Shown here piece after piece: positions 1 through 9,565 of a stretch of DNA of 64,000 nucleotides. The translations under genes and the position numbers were made by a program. Every line of letters starts with the position of its first letter. Within the stretch, counting starts at the first letter, position 1. Origin of the DNA: Amia ocellicauda. Its lineage: Eukaryota; Chordata; Actinopteri; Amiiformes; Amiidae. A model generated the notes under the pieces. That model saw nothing but the letters and a program-made list of their open reading frames with translations, searched no databases and was not told where the DNA came from. The DNA lies in assembly GCF_036373705.1 (NCBI RefSeq), contig NC_089850.1, forward strand, positions 47,057,048 to 47,121,047, in the 5' to 3' direction.

Positions 1-713
1 AATTTTGCATTCTGTTTAGTTAAATACATACTGTACTATATACAACATTTACAACATTCTTCTGTGCCATTCCCATATCTACAGAATCTCCTCGCTGTGT
101 GCATTGGGTGAGATTAATTCACTAACCCAGATCAGTGTTTTAAGATTCTGAATGTACAGTTATCTAGTTGGCCCCTAATCAGTACATACAGAGAACTACA
201 TTTCTGAGTCGAAGTATCAAAATTAGCACACTGTTGTTAGTGTCTGAAGACTTGTGCAACAAACATTGATGGTGTTTGGTTGCTTATTGTGGTTGAAGAC
301 TGGTATTATAAAAGCTGAATATTAACACCTTATATTTGTCAATTAACTATTTATAAGTTCCACTGCAGGACTGTTATTTTAATGGACAAACATACACATT
401 AATACAAACAATACATTTTTCAGTTAAGTTTAAGTGAGCTTTATTGGCATTACAAGGGCATGTTATACTAAAGCTTTTACTGCTCTTAGAAGAAAATGCT
501 TGCACTGCTACAGGACTTTTAAAATATATTAGTTGTCTGTCATGTGGTAGTTTTCTTACACTTAGTCTTTAAATGAAAGAGTTTGTTGTGTTATGGGTTA
601 TCTCCAATATACAGCCACTGATCTACATTTCACCTACTGCTAGTCTGTTCATTGTGTTCTGCAGCAGGAAAGTGGATAATTTTGTCAGGGTCAGTCATTG
701 TCCACCTTCCTTC
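1..713. other. 3' flank of the first connexin gene
   Basis: No gene is seen here. On the minus strand this lies downstream of the connexin stop at 714 and should contain its 3' UTR. The plus strand has tttatt at 440-445, which reads AATAAA on the minus strand about 270 bases after the stop. This is the best poly(A) signal candidate. Confidence 0.5.
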
Positions 714-1574
714 TCACTCAGCAGCTTCATTCTCCATAGTCTTTAGGGTCAGTCTGTTCTGTGACTCATTTTCATCTCTGTTAACAGTATTATCAATTTC
801 CAAAGCTGCTTCCCCACATGGAGGCATCTCCTCAGAGAGGACAAGAAGTTCTGAGCAATCAGCATAGTTCTTCTTTTGCATGGCCTCTTTAACCTTTCCA
901 CCAAAAAGACAACAGATTTCAACTGCATTTAACAATAGGGATACACCTGCTACCACCATTGTTAACAAAAGGAAAATGCTTTTCTCAGTGGCTCTTGAGA
1001 AATAACAGTTTACCCTGAGTTCACAGGGATCCGCTATGCAAGTATACCTTCTATGTAGCAAGAAGTCAAAAAGATAAAACTGACCCACAATGAAAGCTAC
1101 CTCAAGCAATATTTTAAAAATAACAGTAACCACATAGCTCCACAGTAAATATCCTTGGCTGCTGAATTTTCCTTCTCTGTCATTATATTTTGGAAGTTTC
1201 TTGTCATCCTTCATTATCTGAAGTTCATCTTGTTTTCCTTGTTGATCAGTCTGCCTCATTTTCTCCTCCCTGTGGATCATGAGCACAACATATGCCAGGA
1301 AGACCAGAGTCGGGGTGGAAACAAAGATGATCTGAAGGACCCAGAAGCGAAAGTGGGAGATTGGGAATATTATGTCGTAACAGACCTTATCGCAACCATT
1401 ATACAGTGTGTCGCAGATTAAACCTGATTCCTTGTCACCCCACAGCTGCTGCAATCCTGCCGCCAGCAATAAAACCCTGAAAACAAATAGGGCATTCAAC
1501 CAAATCATCCCAACCACTGTGGAAGTGGACTGCAATTTCTCCAGCAGTCTACTCAGAAATGACCAGTCCGCCAT
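714..1574 (-). CDS. connexin (gap junction protein, alpha/Cx32.2-like), divergent copy, 286 aa
   Basis: Gap-junction subunit: six connexins form a hemichannel, and two hemichannels dock between cells. The ORF is uninterrupted. It has an N-terminal helix (MADWSFLSRLLEKLQ), four membrane segments at about residues 22-42, 76-98, 143-165 and 199-222, and a short 60-residue tail. Extracellular loop 1 has C54-x6-C61-x3-C65 and loop 2 has C179-x4-C184-x5-C190, so the docking cysteines are complete. It differs from the two downstream paralogs: loop 1 reads LYNGC instead of QQPGC, and loop 2 reads SRATEKS instead of SRPTEK. The start at 1574 fits the family's MxDWSFL opening. A splice acceptor (ttcacag) ends 20 bases before the ATG, so the 5' UTR is split. 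It is the most diverged of three tandem copies; the orthology call is tentative. Confidence 0.93.
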   Translation of the reverse strand: MADWSFLSRLLEKLQSTSTVVGMIWLNALFVFRVLLLAAGLQQLWGDKESGLICDTLYNGCDKVCYDIIFPISHFRFWVLQIIFVSTPTLVFLAYVVLMIHREEKMRQTDQQGKQDELQIMKDDKKLPKYNDREGKFSSQGYLLWSYVVTVIFKILLEVAFIVGQFYLFDFLLHRRYTCIADPCELRVNCYFSRATEKSIFLLLTMVVAGVSLLLNAVEICCLFGGKVKEAMQKKNYADCSELLVLSEEMPPCGEAALEIDNTVNRDENESQNRLTLKTMENEAAE

Positions 1575-1596
1575 TCTTCAACTGATTCTTTGAACT
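1575..1596 (-). promoter_or_regulatory. 5' UTR remnant and splice acceptor of connexin 1
   Basis: On the minus strand a pyrimidine-rich tract ending in cacag precedes 20 bases of 5' UTR and then the ATG. The same 20-base segment, 18 of 20 identical by eye, precedes the third connexin. This supports homologous intron positions before the coding exon. Confidence 0.7.
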
Positions 1597-2114
1597 GTGA
1601 ACAAAAAACAGGAACACTGCAGGTAACAATTAGAATACATGCATACATTAATACAAAATCAATTTACTCATTTATACATCTAATCTATACATTCAATTAA
1701 ACCAATAATCATTCTAGTAACACACAATATTCCCAAAGCATAGTTTTGAAATTAATATTTTGTCATTTTTTAAACAATCGCAGGCTTTAGATTGTTCTTG
1801 TGAATCTATTCTGCTTATATGTATATGTATATTTGCTTTCTTCTCAGTTACCTTGTTTGTCAATGAATCACATTTTGTTTGAGCACTTTGACTGATTAAT
1901 TTGACTGACACTGGCTCCGGAGCCCGGTGTCCGGAGTGGAGCTGGACAGTTTTTGTTAGTTATGGAGCGGAGCTGAGGTCATGGAGCTGCTCCAAGCTCT
2001 CCCCTTTCCATTAAACCCCCCCACATATTAGGTACAGTTTTCTTAAATTAACAAAATATATAACTGCATAGGTATACTTATGTGTTGGGGGTTATAAAAT
2101 ACGATCGGTTCTCA
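1597..2114. other. Non-coding, with a GGAGC-rich patch
   Basis: No gene is seen. At about 1912-2010 there is a patch of degenerate GGAGC/GCTCC words. A larger, similar patch lies at about 4050-4225. Confidence 0.5.
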
Positions 2115-2122
2115 CTCTAGTT

Positions 2123-2362
2123 CAGGGGTCCCCAACCTCTTTCATCATGTGAGCTACTTTAAGCCGGCGATCTCCGGTGCCGTGGCGAGGGGAGGGGGTC
2201 ATTGCTGACGGTACCTTGCACATGGTTAGTGGTGGCGGGTGGTGCTGACCTCGGTCTGGTGGCTGGGGATTGGGGGTGCTGACGGTACTTTTTCCTGGGG
2301 TCGGGGGGAGCCGCTATTTTGCTTGTATTTTCTAGATCGCGATCGACTGGTTGGGGACCCTG
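2123..2362. mobile_element. hAT-type non-autonomous element, 240 bp
   Basis: The element begins CAGGGGTCCCCAACC and ends with the inverted match GGTTGGGGACCCTG. It is flanked by perfect 8-bp direct repeats CTCTAGTT at 2115-2122 and 2363-2370. An 8-bp duplication with CAGGG-type ends is the hAT signature. There is no coding capacity. The interior is G-rich and contains gctgacggtac twice. Confidence 0.9.
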
Positions 2363-2370
2363 CTCTAGTT

Positions 2371-2620
2371 ATTAATGTATAATACATTATTTTTTATTAA
2401 TTGTAATTATATGACACCTTCACTTTCTCACTCTATTCAAGAAGTGATTCTATAATCTCAGGGCACATCTCTCATGAGCCACTTCCAAAAGAAGTCAATT
2501 TTAACTATCTCCAGCCCAAATTCTTCATCTGCCTAATTTAATCTAATTTAATAGCCATCTGTTATCTGAAATGTCCTGACTTTAGTTTGTCCATGCAGGA
2601 GTCATGCCCCCCGCACCTTG
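2371..2620. other. Non-coding spacer between two hAT-type elements
   Basis: AT-rich sequence without a supported gene or repeat end. Confidence 0.5.
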
Positions 2621-2913
2621 TTTGCCACTAAGGTTGCCACTTTTAAGATACGAAAATACCGGACCCCAGGAGGGGGGGCTTTGGCCAAATGTCAACCAAG
2701 AGGGGGTGCTGGCGATTCGAGGATGACGGGGGGAGGTTAGTGTGAATTGCACACTGATAACATGTTTAACCTCATATCCAATAGATTACAGTACTTAATA
2801 TTTAGTACAGCCAAAAGTATGTAGACACCTGTAGAACATCTCAATCCAAAATCATGAATATTAAAATGGAGTTGGTCCCCCCTTTAATGCAGTAACAGCC
2901 TCCAGTCTTTCCA

Positions 2914-3526
2914 CTAGATGTTGGAACATTGTTGAGGGGATTTGCTTCCATTCAGCCACAAGAGCATTATTGAGATCGGGCACTGATGTTGTTGGGCGAT
3001 CAGGCCTGGCTTTCGGCATTCCAGTTCATCCCAAAGGTGTTCAATGAGGTTGAGGTCTGGGCTCTGTACAAGCCAGTCAAGTTGTTCCACACCAATCGTG
3101 ACAAACCATTTCTGTATGGACCGCGCTTTGTGTATGGGCACATTGCAAAGGAAACAGGAAAGGGCTGTCCCCAAACTGTTGCCCAAAAGTTGGAAGTGCA
3201 AAATCATCTAGAATGTCATTGTATGCTGTATTGTAAAGATTTCCCTTCAGTGGAACTAAGGGGCCCAAACTAAGAAAAACAGGCCCAGACCATTATTCCT
3301 CCTCCAAATTTTACAGTTAGTACTATGCATTCAGGTACAGATTGTTCTGGCATCCGCCAAACCCAGAAACCCAAATGATGAAGCATGATTCAGTCCAGTG
3401 GTGGCAAGCTTTACACCACTCTAGCCGACACTTGGCATTGCCCATGGCGATCTTAGGCTGGTGTGGCTGCTTGGCCATGGAAACCCATTTCATGAAGCTC
3501 CTGACAAACAGTTCTTGTGCTGACAT
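2914..3526 (-). pseudogene. Fragmented Tc1-like transposase
   Basis: Three short minus-strand ORF pieces in different frames together resemble the middle and C-terminal parts of a Tc1-family DDE transposase. The QSPDLNLIEHLWDEL block around the catalytic Glu is the clearest. Several frameshifts and the missing N-terminal half make it a pseudogene. Confidence 0.7.
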
Positions 3527-3554
3527 TGCTTCCAGAGGCAGTTTGGCAAAATAT

Positions 3555-3774
3555 TGACTGAAGGAGGTGATTACTTATGCATTCAATTATTTTCTGTTTT
3601 GTATTTGTAATTCATTTAGACAATTTGCAGATTATATTTTTCACTCTGACATTATGAAAATTTTCTGTGTTGATCAGTGGCAAAAACTGATTAAATCCAT
3701 TCTGATTTCATGTTGTAATACAAAGAAATGTGGAAAAGTCCAAGGGGGGTGAATACTTTCAAGAGCCACTGTAA
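3555..3774. mobile_element. Fragment of a second DNA transposon nested in the Tc1-like copy
   Basis: This stretch ends GGGGGTGAATACTTTCAAG AGCCACTGTA, which resembles the terminal sequence of another common fish Tc1-like family. It sits between the transposase remnant and the right end of the host element. Its left border is uncertain. Confidence 0.45.
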
Positions 3775-3912
3775 ACAACTGTCAGCAATGGGTGTGGCCG
3801 AAATAGCCAAATCCATTAATTAGAAGGGGTGTCCAAATACTGTTGGCCTTGTAGTGTAAAAATACCAGATAGTCCAGTAAATTACTGGCTGGCTGGCAGC
3901 CCTACTTGCCAC

Positions 3913-5540
3913 AGACATCTTTACAAATTTCTACTTTTTCATGTTTGAATGGTTAACAAGATGTTTGTTATTTATATTTTGATTTTGTTAAACAGTTGTT
4001 TACAAAAAAAAAGTAAAAAAGGAAACGTTACAAATAATAATCGCATTTGTGTGGCTCCAGAGCTGGAGCTGGTTAAAAGCAGCCATTGCTGGAGCAGCAG
4101 TGTGGAGCTGCACCGGAGCTGGAGCTGGAGTAACGGGTCTCCAGATCCGGAGCCATCCTGGAGCTGGAATTTAACCTCTGGAGCCGCTCCGAAGCTGGAG
4201 CCAGCAAACCTGGAGCACTGCCAACCCTAATTTGAAGTGCAGCTTGGAGTGATTTACATGATGTAAATTAGTCTTTTCCAAATATCTAGTGATTCATTTC
4301 TCGCTAAGAAGAAAGTTTGTGACAGCTAGTGATTTTGCTTTGCTGATCTGCTGTCTTGCCTCCTTAACTCCTTAACTTACAATATGTATTGCCAATTATC
4401 AACATGTCAATCAATTAGGTAAAGTTACAGCATACTATATTGTTGTTCATTTATTTAACACGGACTGGTAAAATATATCTGCATACTCTTCTTATTCTTC
4501 TTGTCTTCTTCTTATATTATTATATTAATACATCTGGAAAATAATAATATCATGATATAGGAATACCCATTGTTTGGTTTTTGTTTGTTGTTGTTATTTC
4601 ATTTATTTATTTATTTGTAATTCTAACTTTTAAAATAACAAGAATGTTAAGCTAAGCCTATCAATATTGGGCTAAAGCTGACGTTTTCAGTAGCTAATAG
4701 GGGTAGCAACTACAGATAGACATTTGATCAGCTAAATATAATTTCAGCCTGTTTATGTATTTTAGCATATATTTTAACCCTTACAATTCAGCACCTTAAA
4801 CATAATATATATACACAGCACACACCAACAAAGTTCCCAATTCTGAATACTGTTTAAACTGCATGTACAGCAGTATGTCAAATATTTTACAAGAAATACA
4901 AGAAAGGAAATCTGTACTAAAAAAAAGGAGGTCTGTACTACACTGAGGTCATAATCATCACCTGCCTTACCTTTTAAAATGTCCAACACCTATCTAGAAC
5001 ACCACCAATCTCAAGCGTAGTCTTTCACAGACATTGCTCTAATAGCTTCTCATTAGTTTCCATTCATGTTAATGGCACCAGTCTGAGAACTAGACTTAAG
5101 GGCTGCCTGTAGGTACACTATGACAGCACACCACCCCACTTAATTATTAATAGAAAAACAAACTGGAACATCCTTTTCCCAAAACAGTATAAATAAAGTA
5201 TTATTGCTGATTAATTGTTGTGAAATAGCAAACATACTTACCTTCAAGTGCAGAGGACACCTATCTCTCTGATATACACTGTACGGAAGATTGAAAAAGC
5301 CACCAACAGAATTCAGCAAAATAAATGTTTTTATTACCAAGACCCCGCCTGGTAGAAAGGGAAGAGATAATGAGAGCAGTTCCCACAAGAGCTATATCTT
5401 CTCTGAGTATTACTTTGATACACACACACACAGTATATATGCAGTGGATGCCCTTGACTCAGTAAACCACAACCAATTGTTAAATAAGGAAGTAACATAC
5501 AATGGTTTTGTTTTAATTTCCCCTATGCTCCCTTCCTGTG
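3913..5540. other. Intergenic, with a GGAGC-rich repeat patch at 4050-4225
   Basis: No gene is supported. The plus-strand ORF at 3949-4230 is only the translation of degenerate GGAGCT repeats. The patch ends 'cactgccaaccctaa', which resembles an hAT terminal repeat read inward, so it may be part of another old transposon. Confidence 0.45.
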
Positions 5541-5544
5541 GGCC

Positions 5545-5764
5545 TTGACTGTGTATGCACTTAACTTTTACAATCCAGAATGTAAGACCTACTTATTGTG
5601 TTCACTTATGTAAACTGGAATTTGTACAATGTATTATGCTTTGAATTGCACTGTATTTTGTAAATTGGAATTTGTAATGTGTTATGCCTTGTACTGAACT
5701 GTATTTTTGCACTTTGTATTTTGTTTATATTTTGTAAGTCACCCTGGATAAGGGCTAAGAAATA

Positions 5765-5831
<67 letters not shown>
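5545..5831 (+). mobile_element. Retroelement 3' end with (AAT)n tail
   Basis: The stretch contains two imperfect copies of an 'ggaatttgta...ttatgc' unit and then 'gtaagtcaccctggataagg', a tail motif widespread in fish non-LTR elements. It ends in a long (AAT)n run from about 5761 to 5829. A second copy of the tail motif is at 57868-57888. The family was not assigned and no target duplication was found. Confidence 0.55.
5761..5829. repeat. (AAT)n microsatellite
   Basis: About 69 bases of nearly pure AAT/TAA repeat, directly after the retroelement tail. Confidence 0.95.
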
Positions 5832-7484
5832 GATCAACATTTCAAATCTTGAATTATGCTTTTATCCGGCCCCAAGTACTAAGGGTCAATCTCAAGTTAC
5901 TATCCACCTAATATATAAATATATAAAATATATAAAATATATAAAAGTCAGCTTTTAATTGTCCCTTTCCGGGACAGTAATTCCTGTGGTTTATTATGGA
6001 ACACAGCAAGCATAAGCCATTATCTATTCCTTTCCTGTTTTGAGGCACACACCCTGATACAATCGTTGGCCCCCATTGCCCCACCCCCGCTACCATCGTG
6101 GACAAAACACCCCCCTACTCCAGCCCCGTGGAGAAACTTATGGCCCCCCTAATATTACAACTGACCCCAGGCGCCACCCCCCCTGCCCCCCGCCTGAAAT
6201 ACTCTAGAACCGCCGCTGGACTGACCAAAGATGGTAAACACTAAAGAGCAGCTCACTCTGGCTTGAAAGGGTGAAGCTGGCACTCCATCAACTGCTTCAG
6301 CATGAGATCCTGAGAGTCATTATTTTCTGTCAATTGTTATCACTGAAACTGAATTAATGAATTTGCAAGTAGTGCTAGTATGCACTCTAGTCCTATGCTA
6401 TATCATTATTACCAAATAAGTCTGTGAGTAAACAAAATTAACAAAAATAATATTATGCAATAATACAATATAAAATACATAATTTGTGGCTGTAGTAATA
6501 CAAACAGCTTATTAAGCTAAAACTCAAACAGAGATTTACCAGTAAATGTGTAAACATTTAAATATTTGAAAATCCTCCTTTGATAAAGGGTTGCTATCTT
6601 CAAGTACAATGACCTATCAGATAATAGCACATGACCATTTATATTACAACACACTTATTTTGTTCCCTTAATTAAAAACTTGGACTTTAACGGATACTAC
6701 ACATTAGCATGTTTTGGGTATTTTATTGTATCAATTATTGTCTATGACTTTGATAGAAGAAATTAAATCCACTTCCAAAAGCTAATTATTATTAAATTTC
6801 TTAACTCTACAAGTCTTCCAGAACACATGGTTTGAGCTGCCCCTGGTCTCGTGATTGTGTGCTCTGGGCTTCACAGAACGGTCAGTCGTATTTGTCTCCA
6901 GCGGCTTAACCCAGTTTCTCTTCCACTTTTTCCCTGCAGGAACACATATTGCCCACTTCCTGCCTGCCAGGTTTATCACACTTTTGACAGTTCAGATTGC
7001 TGATGTAAGTCTATGTGTGCCAAGAAAAACATTTCCTTTTGGTGCAGTTCACATGAGCTCTAAGTGCTTCCATTCTTGTGCAAATATGAGATTAAAGGGA
7101 AGGCTAAAAGCAATTTCACTAGAAAAACTTGGGTACAAAAACATGTATGTTTGTATGTTAAGTATGTATTTATATATTAGAAGGTTACAAATTCATAGGG
7201 ACAGGGGGGCATTCGTGGGGAAAGGGTAAGGGTCTACTATGGCATATTTTTTTACTCCCACACAACACTTTTTGGTCATGTATGACACTTTTTGGTCACT
7301 GATGACATTTCTAGTACACTCATCACACCTTTTAGCCATCCTATACCACATCTTTCCTATATTTTCCTTATCGGACAGTAATTTGCATAATAGAAAGGGA
7401 TTATGATGTAAAAATAGCTTTATCACTCCAGGGGGCTATTTCCATTGTCCTATCAGTTATATCATATTTAATAATAATAATAAC

Positions 7485-7522
<38 letters not shown>

Positions 7523-8549
7523 CATATACTCATACTAACGTTCATACTATCATAAACATTAACATTCTTGCTATCTACTAACCTACTTAATTTGACATAC
7601 TATTACAGATGCATACTAATCCTAATTTATATGAAACTACTACTAGTTAAATTACAAACTACCACTCATATTAACCTGCATACTACCATCAAAAAATACA
7701 TATCCAATAATATATCACACAACATGTATTGTCACATGTAGACAATGTATCTTCCGATAGTTTAATTACTGATTTATGAATACATTCATACGTTAATTAT
7801 CTGAAGTAACATAACACAAGGACTGTAAAATATAATATACATATTGTCTTTGTAAATCAAGCAAGAACATCTTGTTTAATCTTTTTGTAATTTAATATAA
7901 TCAAAAGTAAAATTTAATTAGGCAAAGCAAAAAAAAGTAATGGCTAAAAACACATGAATTGCATGTCATACATATACTGTTATTAATAAATAAATAAATC
8001 CTGATTTTCAGTTCCTGCACTGAAACATGGTCCAAAAAACATCCATTTACAGTTTTGTAAGGTATTAAACAAGATAATAATCATTATCATTTGCATCATA
8101 TTACTACTACTACCTAGTAGTAAAAAATATTATTATGATTTTTAATAATTAATTTCCAAACCAAAATATTGTTCTCACATTTATGTTTTTATTTATGAAT
8201 TCATTATGAATTATTATTGTTTGTTTTTTGTATAGGAAACAAAACAACCCTTATGACATTCTGAAGTAAAGGATACCTTTTTTTTTTGTTAACTTCCTAA
8301 AACTACTGTTATTTTTAATACCCATAAAAATAACAAAGTCTGCAACAAATTTAACATTGTTTAAATCAAAATTAATAAATTACAAGTTGAACCACAATCT
8401 CCTCAGGTTGAGGGATACAAGGGAATTTGGAAATTAAGAGTTTGCCTTTTAAGTCTTACATCTTATATTTTCTTTGCACTCTTGTTATATGATGTGTTCA
8501 TTTTACTTTATTTAACACGTGGTATGAAGCACTGTGAAGGATTTAACTT
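5832..8549. other. Intergenic region between connexins 1 and 2
   Basis: No gene is supported. The stretch at 6060-6220 is very C-rich and ends 'agaaccgccgctg', which resembles an hAT terminal repeat; no partner end was found. A (TAA)n tract lies at 7470-7517. Around 7267-7305 a short direct repeat 'gacactttttggtca' occurs twice. At 8507-8512 tttatt gives a minus-strand AATAAA 38 bases after the connexin 2 stop. Confidence 0.5.
7470..7517. repeat. (AAT)n microsatellite
   Basis: About 48 bases of ATA/AAT repeat with one 'taac' interruption. Confidence 0.9.
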
Positions 8550-9542
8550 TCAACTAGTAAATTGTTTCTCCTCTTTAATGCTCTCCAAGCTTCCCCCAAC
8601 ACTGTGTTTACCACTTTGAATTTCACTTTGCTTCTCAGTGTCCCCCTTTAGGCCATACACCTCTACACCTACACTTTTCGCCACCTCACTCCCCATCTTC
8701 CATTCGTTAATTTTGTTCTGCAGCTCATCATCCTTATTACTGAAACCATCAGGCTGCACAGCTGGCTTCCAACCAGGATTGGTCCCCTCGGATGTCTTGG
8801 GAACTTTTAAGTAATCGATTTGGCGCTTATACTGCTTGTTGGCGGCACGTTTAATCTTTCTAGCAAAGAGATAGAAGATTTCGACTATGTTTAGAACGAG
8901 GGATACACAGGCCACCGTCAGCATGAACAGAATGAAGATGCTCTTTTCCGTGGGGCGGGATATGTAGCATTCCACAGTGAAAGGACAGGGCCTTCTGCTG
9001 CACACAAACATGGGTTCCAGCACGAAACCGTACAGATAATACTGACCCACGATAAAAGCCACCTCAAAGAGTATTTTAAAAATCACGTTTAGTAAATAAC
9101 TACATAATAAATGCCCCTCAATTCTGATTTTACCCTTTGTATCTGTGTATTTCGGCACCTTGTTAGCTTTCACCAGCATATAATTATGTTGTTCACCTTG
9201 GTCTACTTGTTGAATTCTCAGCCTCATTTTCTCCTCCTTGTGGATTATATGCAAGACGTGTCCAAGGTAGACCAGAGTCGGGGCAGAAACAAAGATGATC
9301 TGAAGGACCCAGAAGCGAATGTGGGAGATCGGGAAAGCCAGGTCATAACAGACGTTCTCGCAACCAGGCTGCTGTGTGTTGCAGATGAAACCTGATTGCT
9401 CGTCACCCCACACCTTTTCTGCTCCCGCCCCCAGCACTAAAATCCTGAAGACAAACAGGACAGTCAGCCAGACCTTCCCAACCACTGTGGAGTGGGACTG
9501 CACCTTATCCAGCAGCCTGCCCAGAAATGACCAGTCCCCCAT
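8550..9542 (-). CDS. connexin (gap junction protein, alpha/Cx32.2-like), 330 aa
   Basis: Gap-junction channel subunit. The uninterrupted ORF opens [15 protein letters not shown]. It has four membrane segments at about residues 22-42, 76-98, 146-168 and 202-226, a cytoplasmic loop of about 45 residues and a 100-residue tail. Loop 1 cysteines are C54, C61, C65 (GDEQS...QQPGCENVC) and loop 2 cysteines are C181, C186, C192, followed by SRPTEKS. All channel-docking motifs are present, so it looks functional. Codons 1-83 are almost identical at DNA level to the third connexin, while the rest is clearly diverged. A polypyrimidine acceptor (tttctttctag) ends 23 bases before the ATG. It resembles the fish Cx32.2/Cx32.3 group, named gja13.x in zebrafish as I recall; the exact orthologue is not settled. 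Confidence 0.95.
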   Translation of the reverse strand: MGDWSFLGRLLDKVQSHSTVVGKVWLTVLFVFRILVLGAGAEKVWGDEQSGFICNTQQPGCENVCYDLAFPISHIRFWVLQIIFVSAPTLVYLGHVLHIIHKEEKMRLRIQQVDQGEQHNYMLVKANKVPKYTDTKGKIRIEGHLLCSYLLNVIFKILFEVAFIVGQYYLYGFVLEPMFVCSRRPCPFTVECYISRPTEKSIFILFMLTVACVSLVLNIVEIFYLFARKIKRAANKQYKRQIDYLKVPKTSEGTNPGWKPAVQPDGFSNKDDELQNKINEWKMGSEVAKSVGVEVYGLKGDTEKQSEIQSGKHSVGGSLESIKEEKQFTS

Positions 9543-9565
9543 TCCTTAACCGCTCTTTAATACTG

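Larger units (their letters stand above)
2806..3858 (-). mobile_element. Decayed Tc1-like element inserted in the hAT-like element
   Basis: The left end contains AGCCAAAAGTATGTAGACACC. The right end is its imperfect inverse (GGCCAACAGTATTTGGACACC on the minus strand), each next to a TA. Minus-strand fragments of a Tc1 transposase lie at about 2914-3526: SPDLNLIEHLWDEL near the C-terminus and a GPLVPLKGNLYNTAYN-like stretch. They are in different frames and broken. No functional transposase remains. Confidence 0.75.
2629..3904. mobile_element. hAT-like short element carrying nested insertions
   Basis: The left end reads TAAGGTTGCCA and the right end, reverse complemented, reads TAGGGCTGCCA. 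The flanking octamers are TTTGCCAC (2621-2628) and CTTGCCAC (3905-3912), matching at 7 of 8 positions. Near each end a similar 'aaaatacc' word occurs. Removing the Tc1-like insertion at 2806-3858 leaves about 225 bp, the size of a non-autonomous hAT element. Confidence 0.6.

Noticed and set aside
3949-4230. 93-aa ORF rich in Glu-Leu-Glu and Trp-Ser-Trp
   Set aside because: It is the translation of a degenerate GGAGCT-type repeat.
7198-7440. Considered as a coding or regulatory block because of the repeated gacactttttggtca word
   Set aside because: Only two short copies and no other support.
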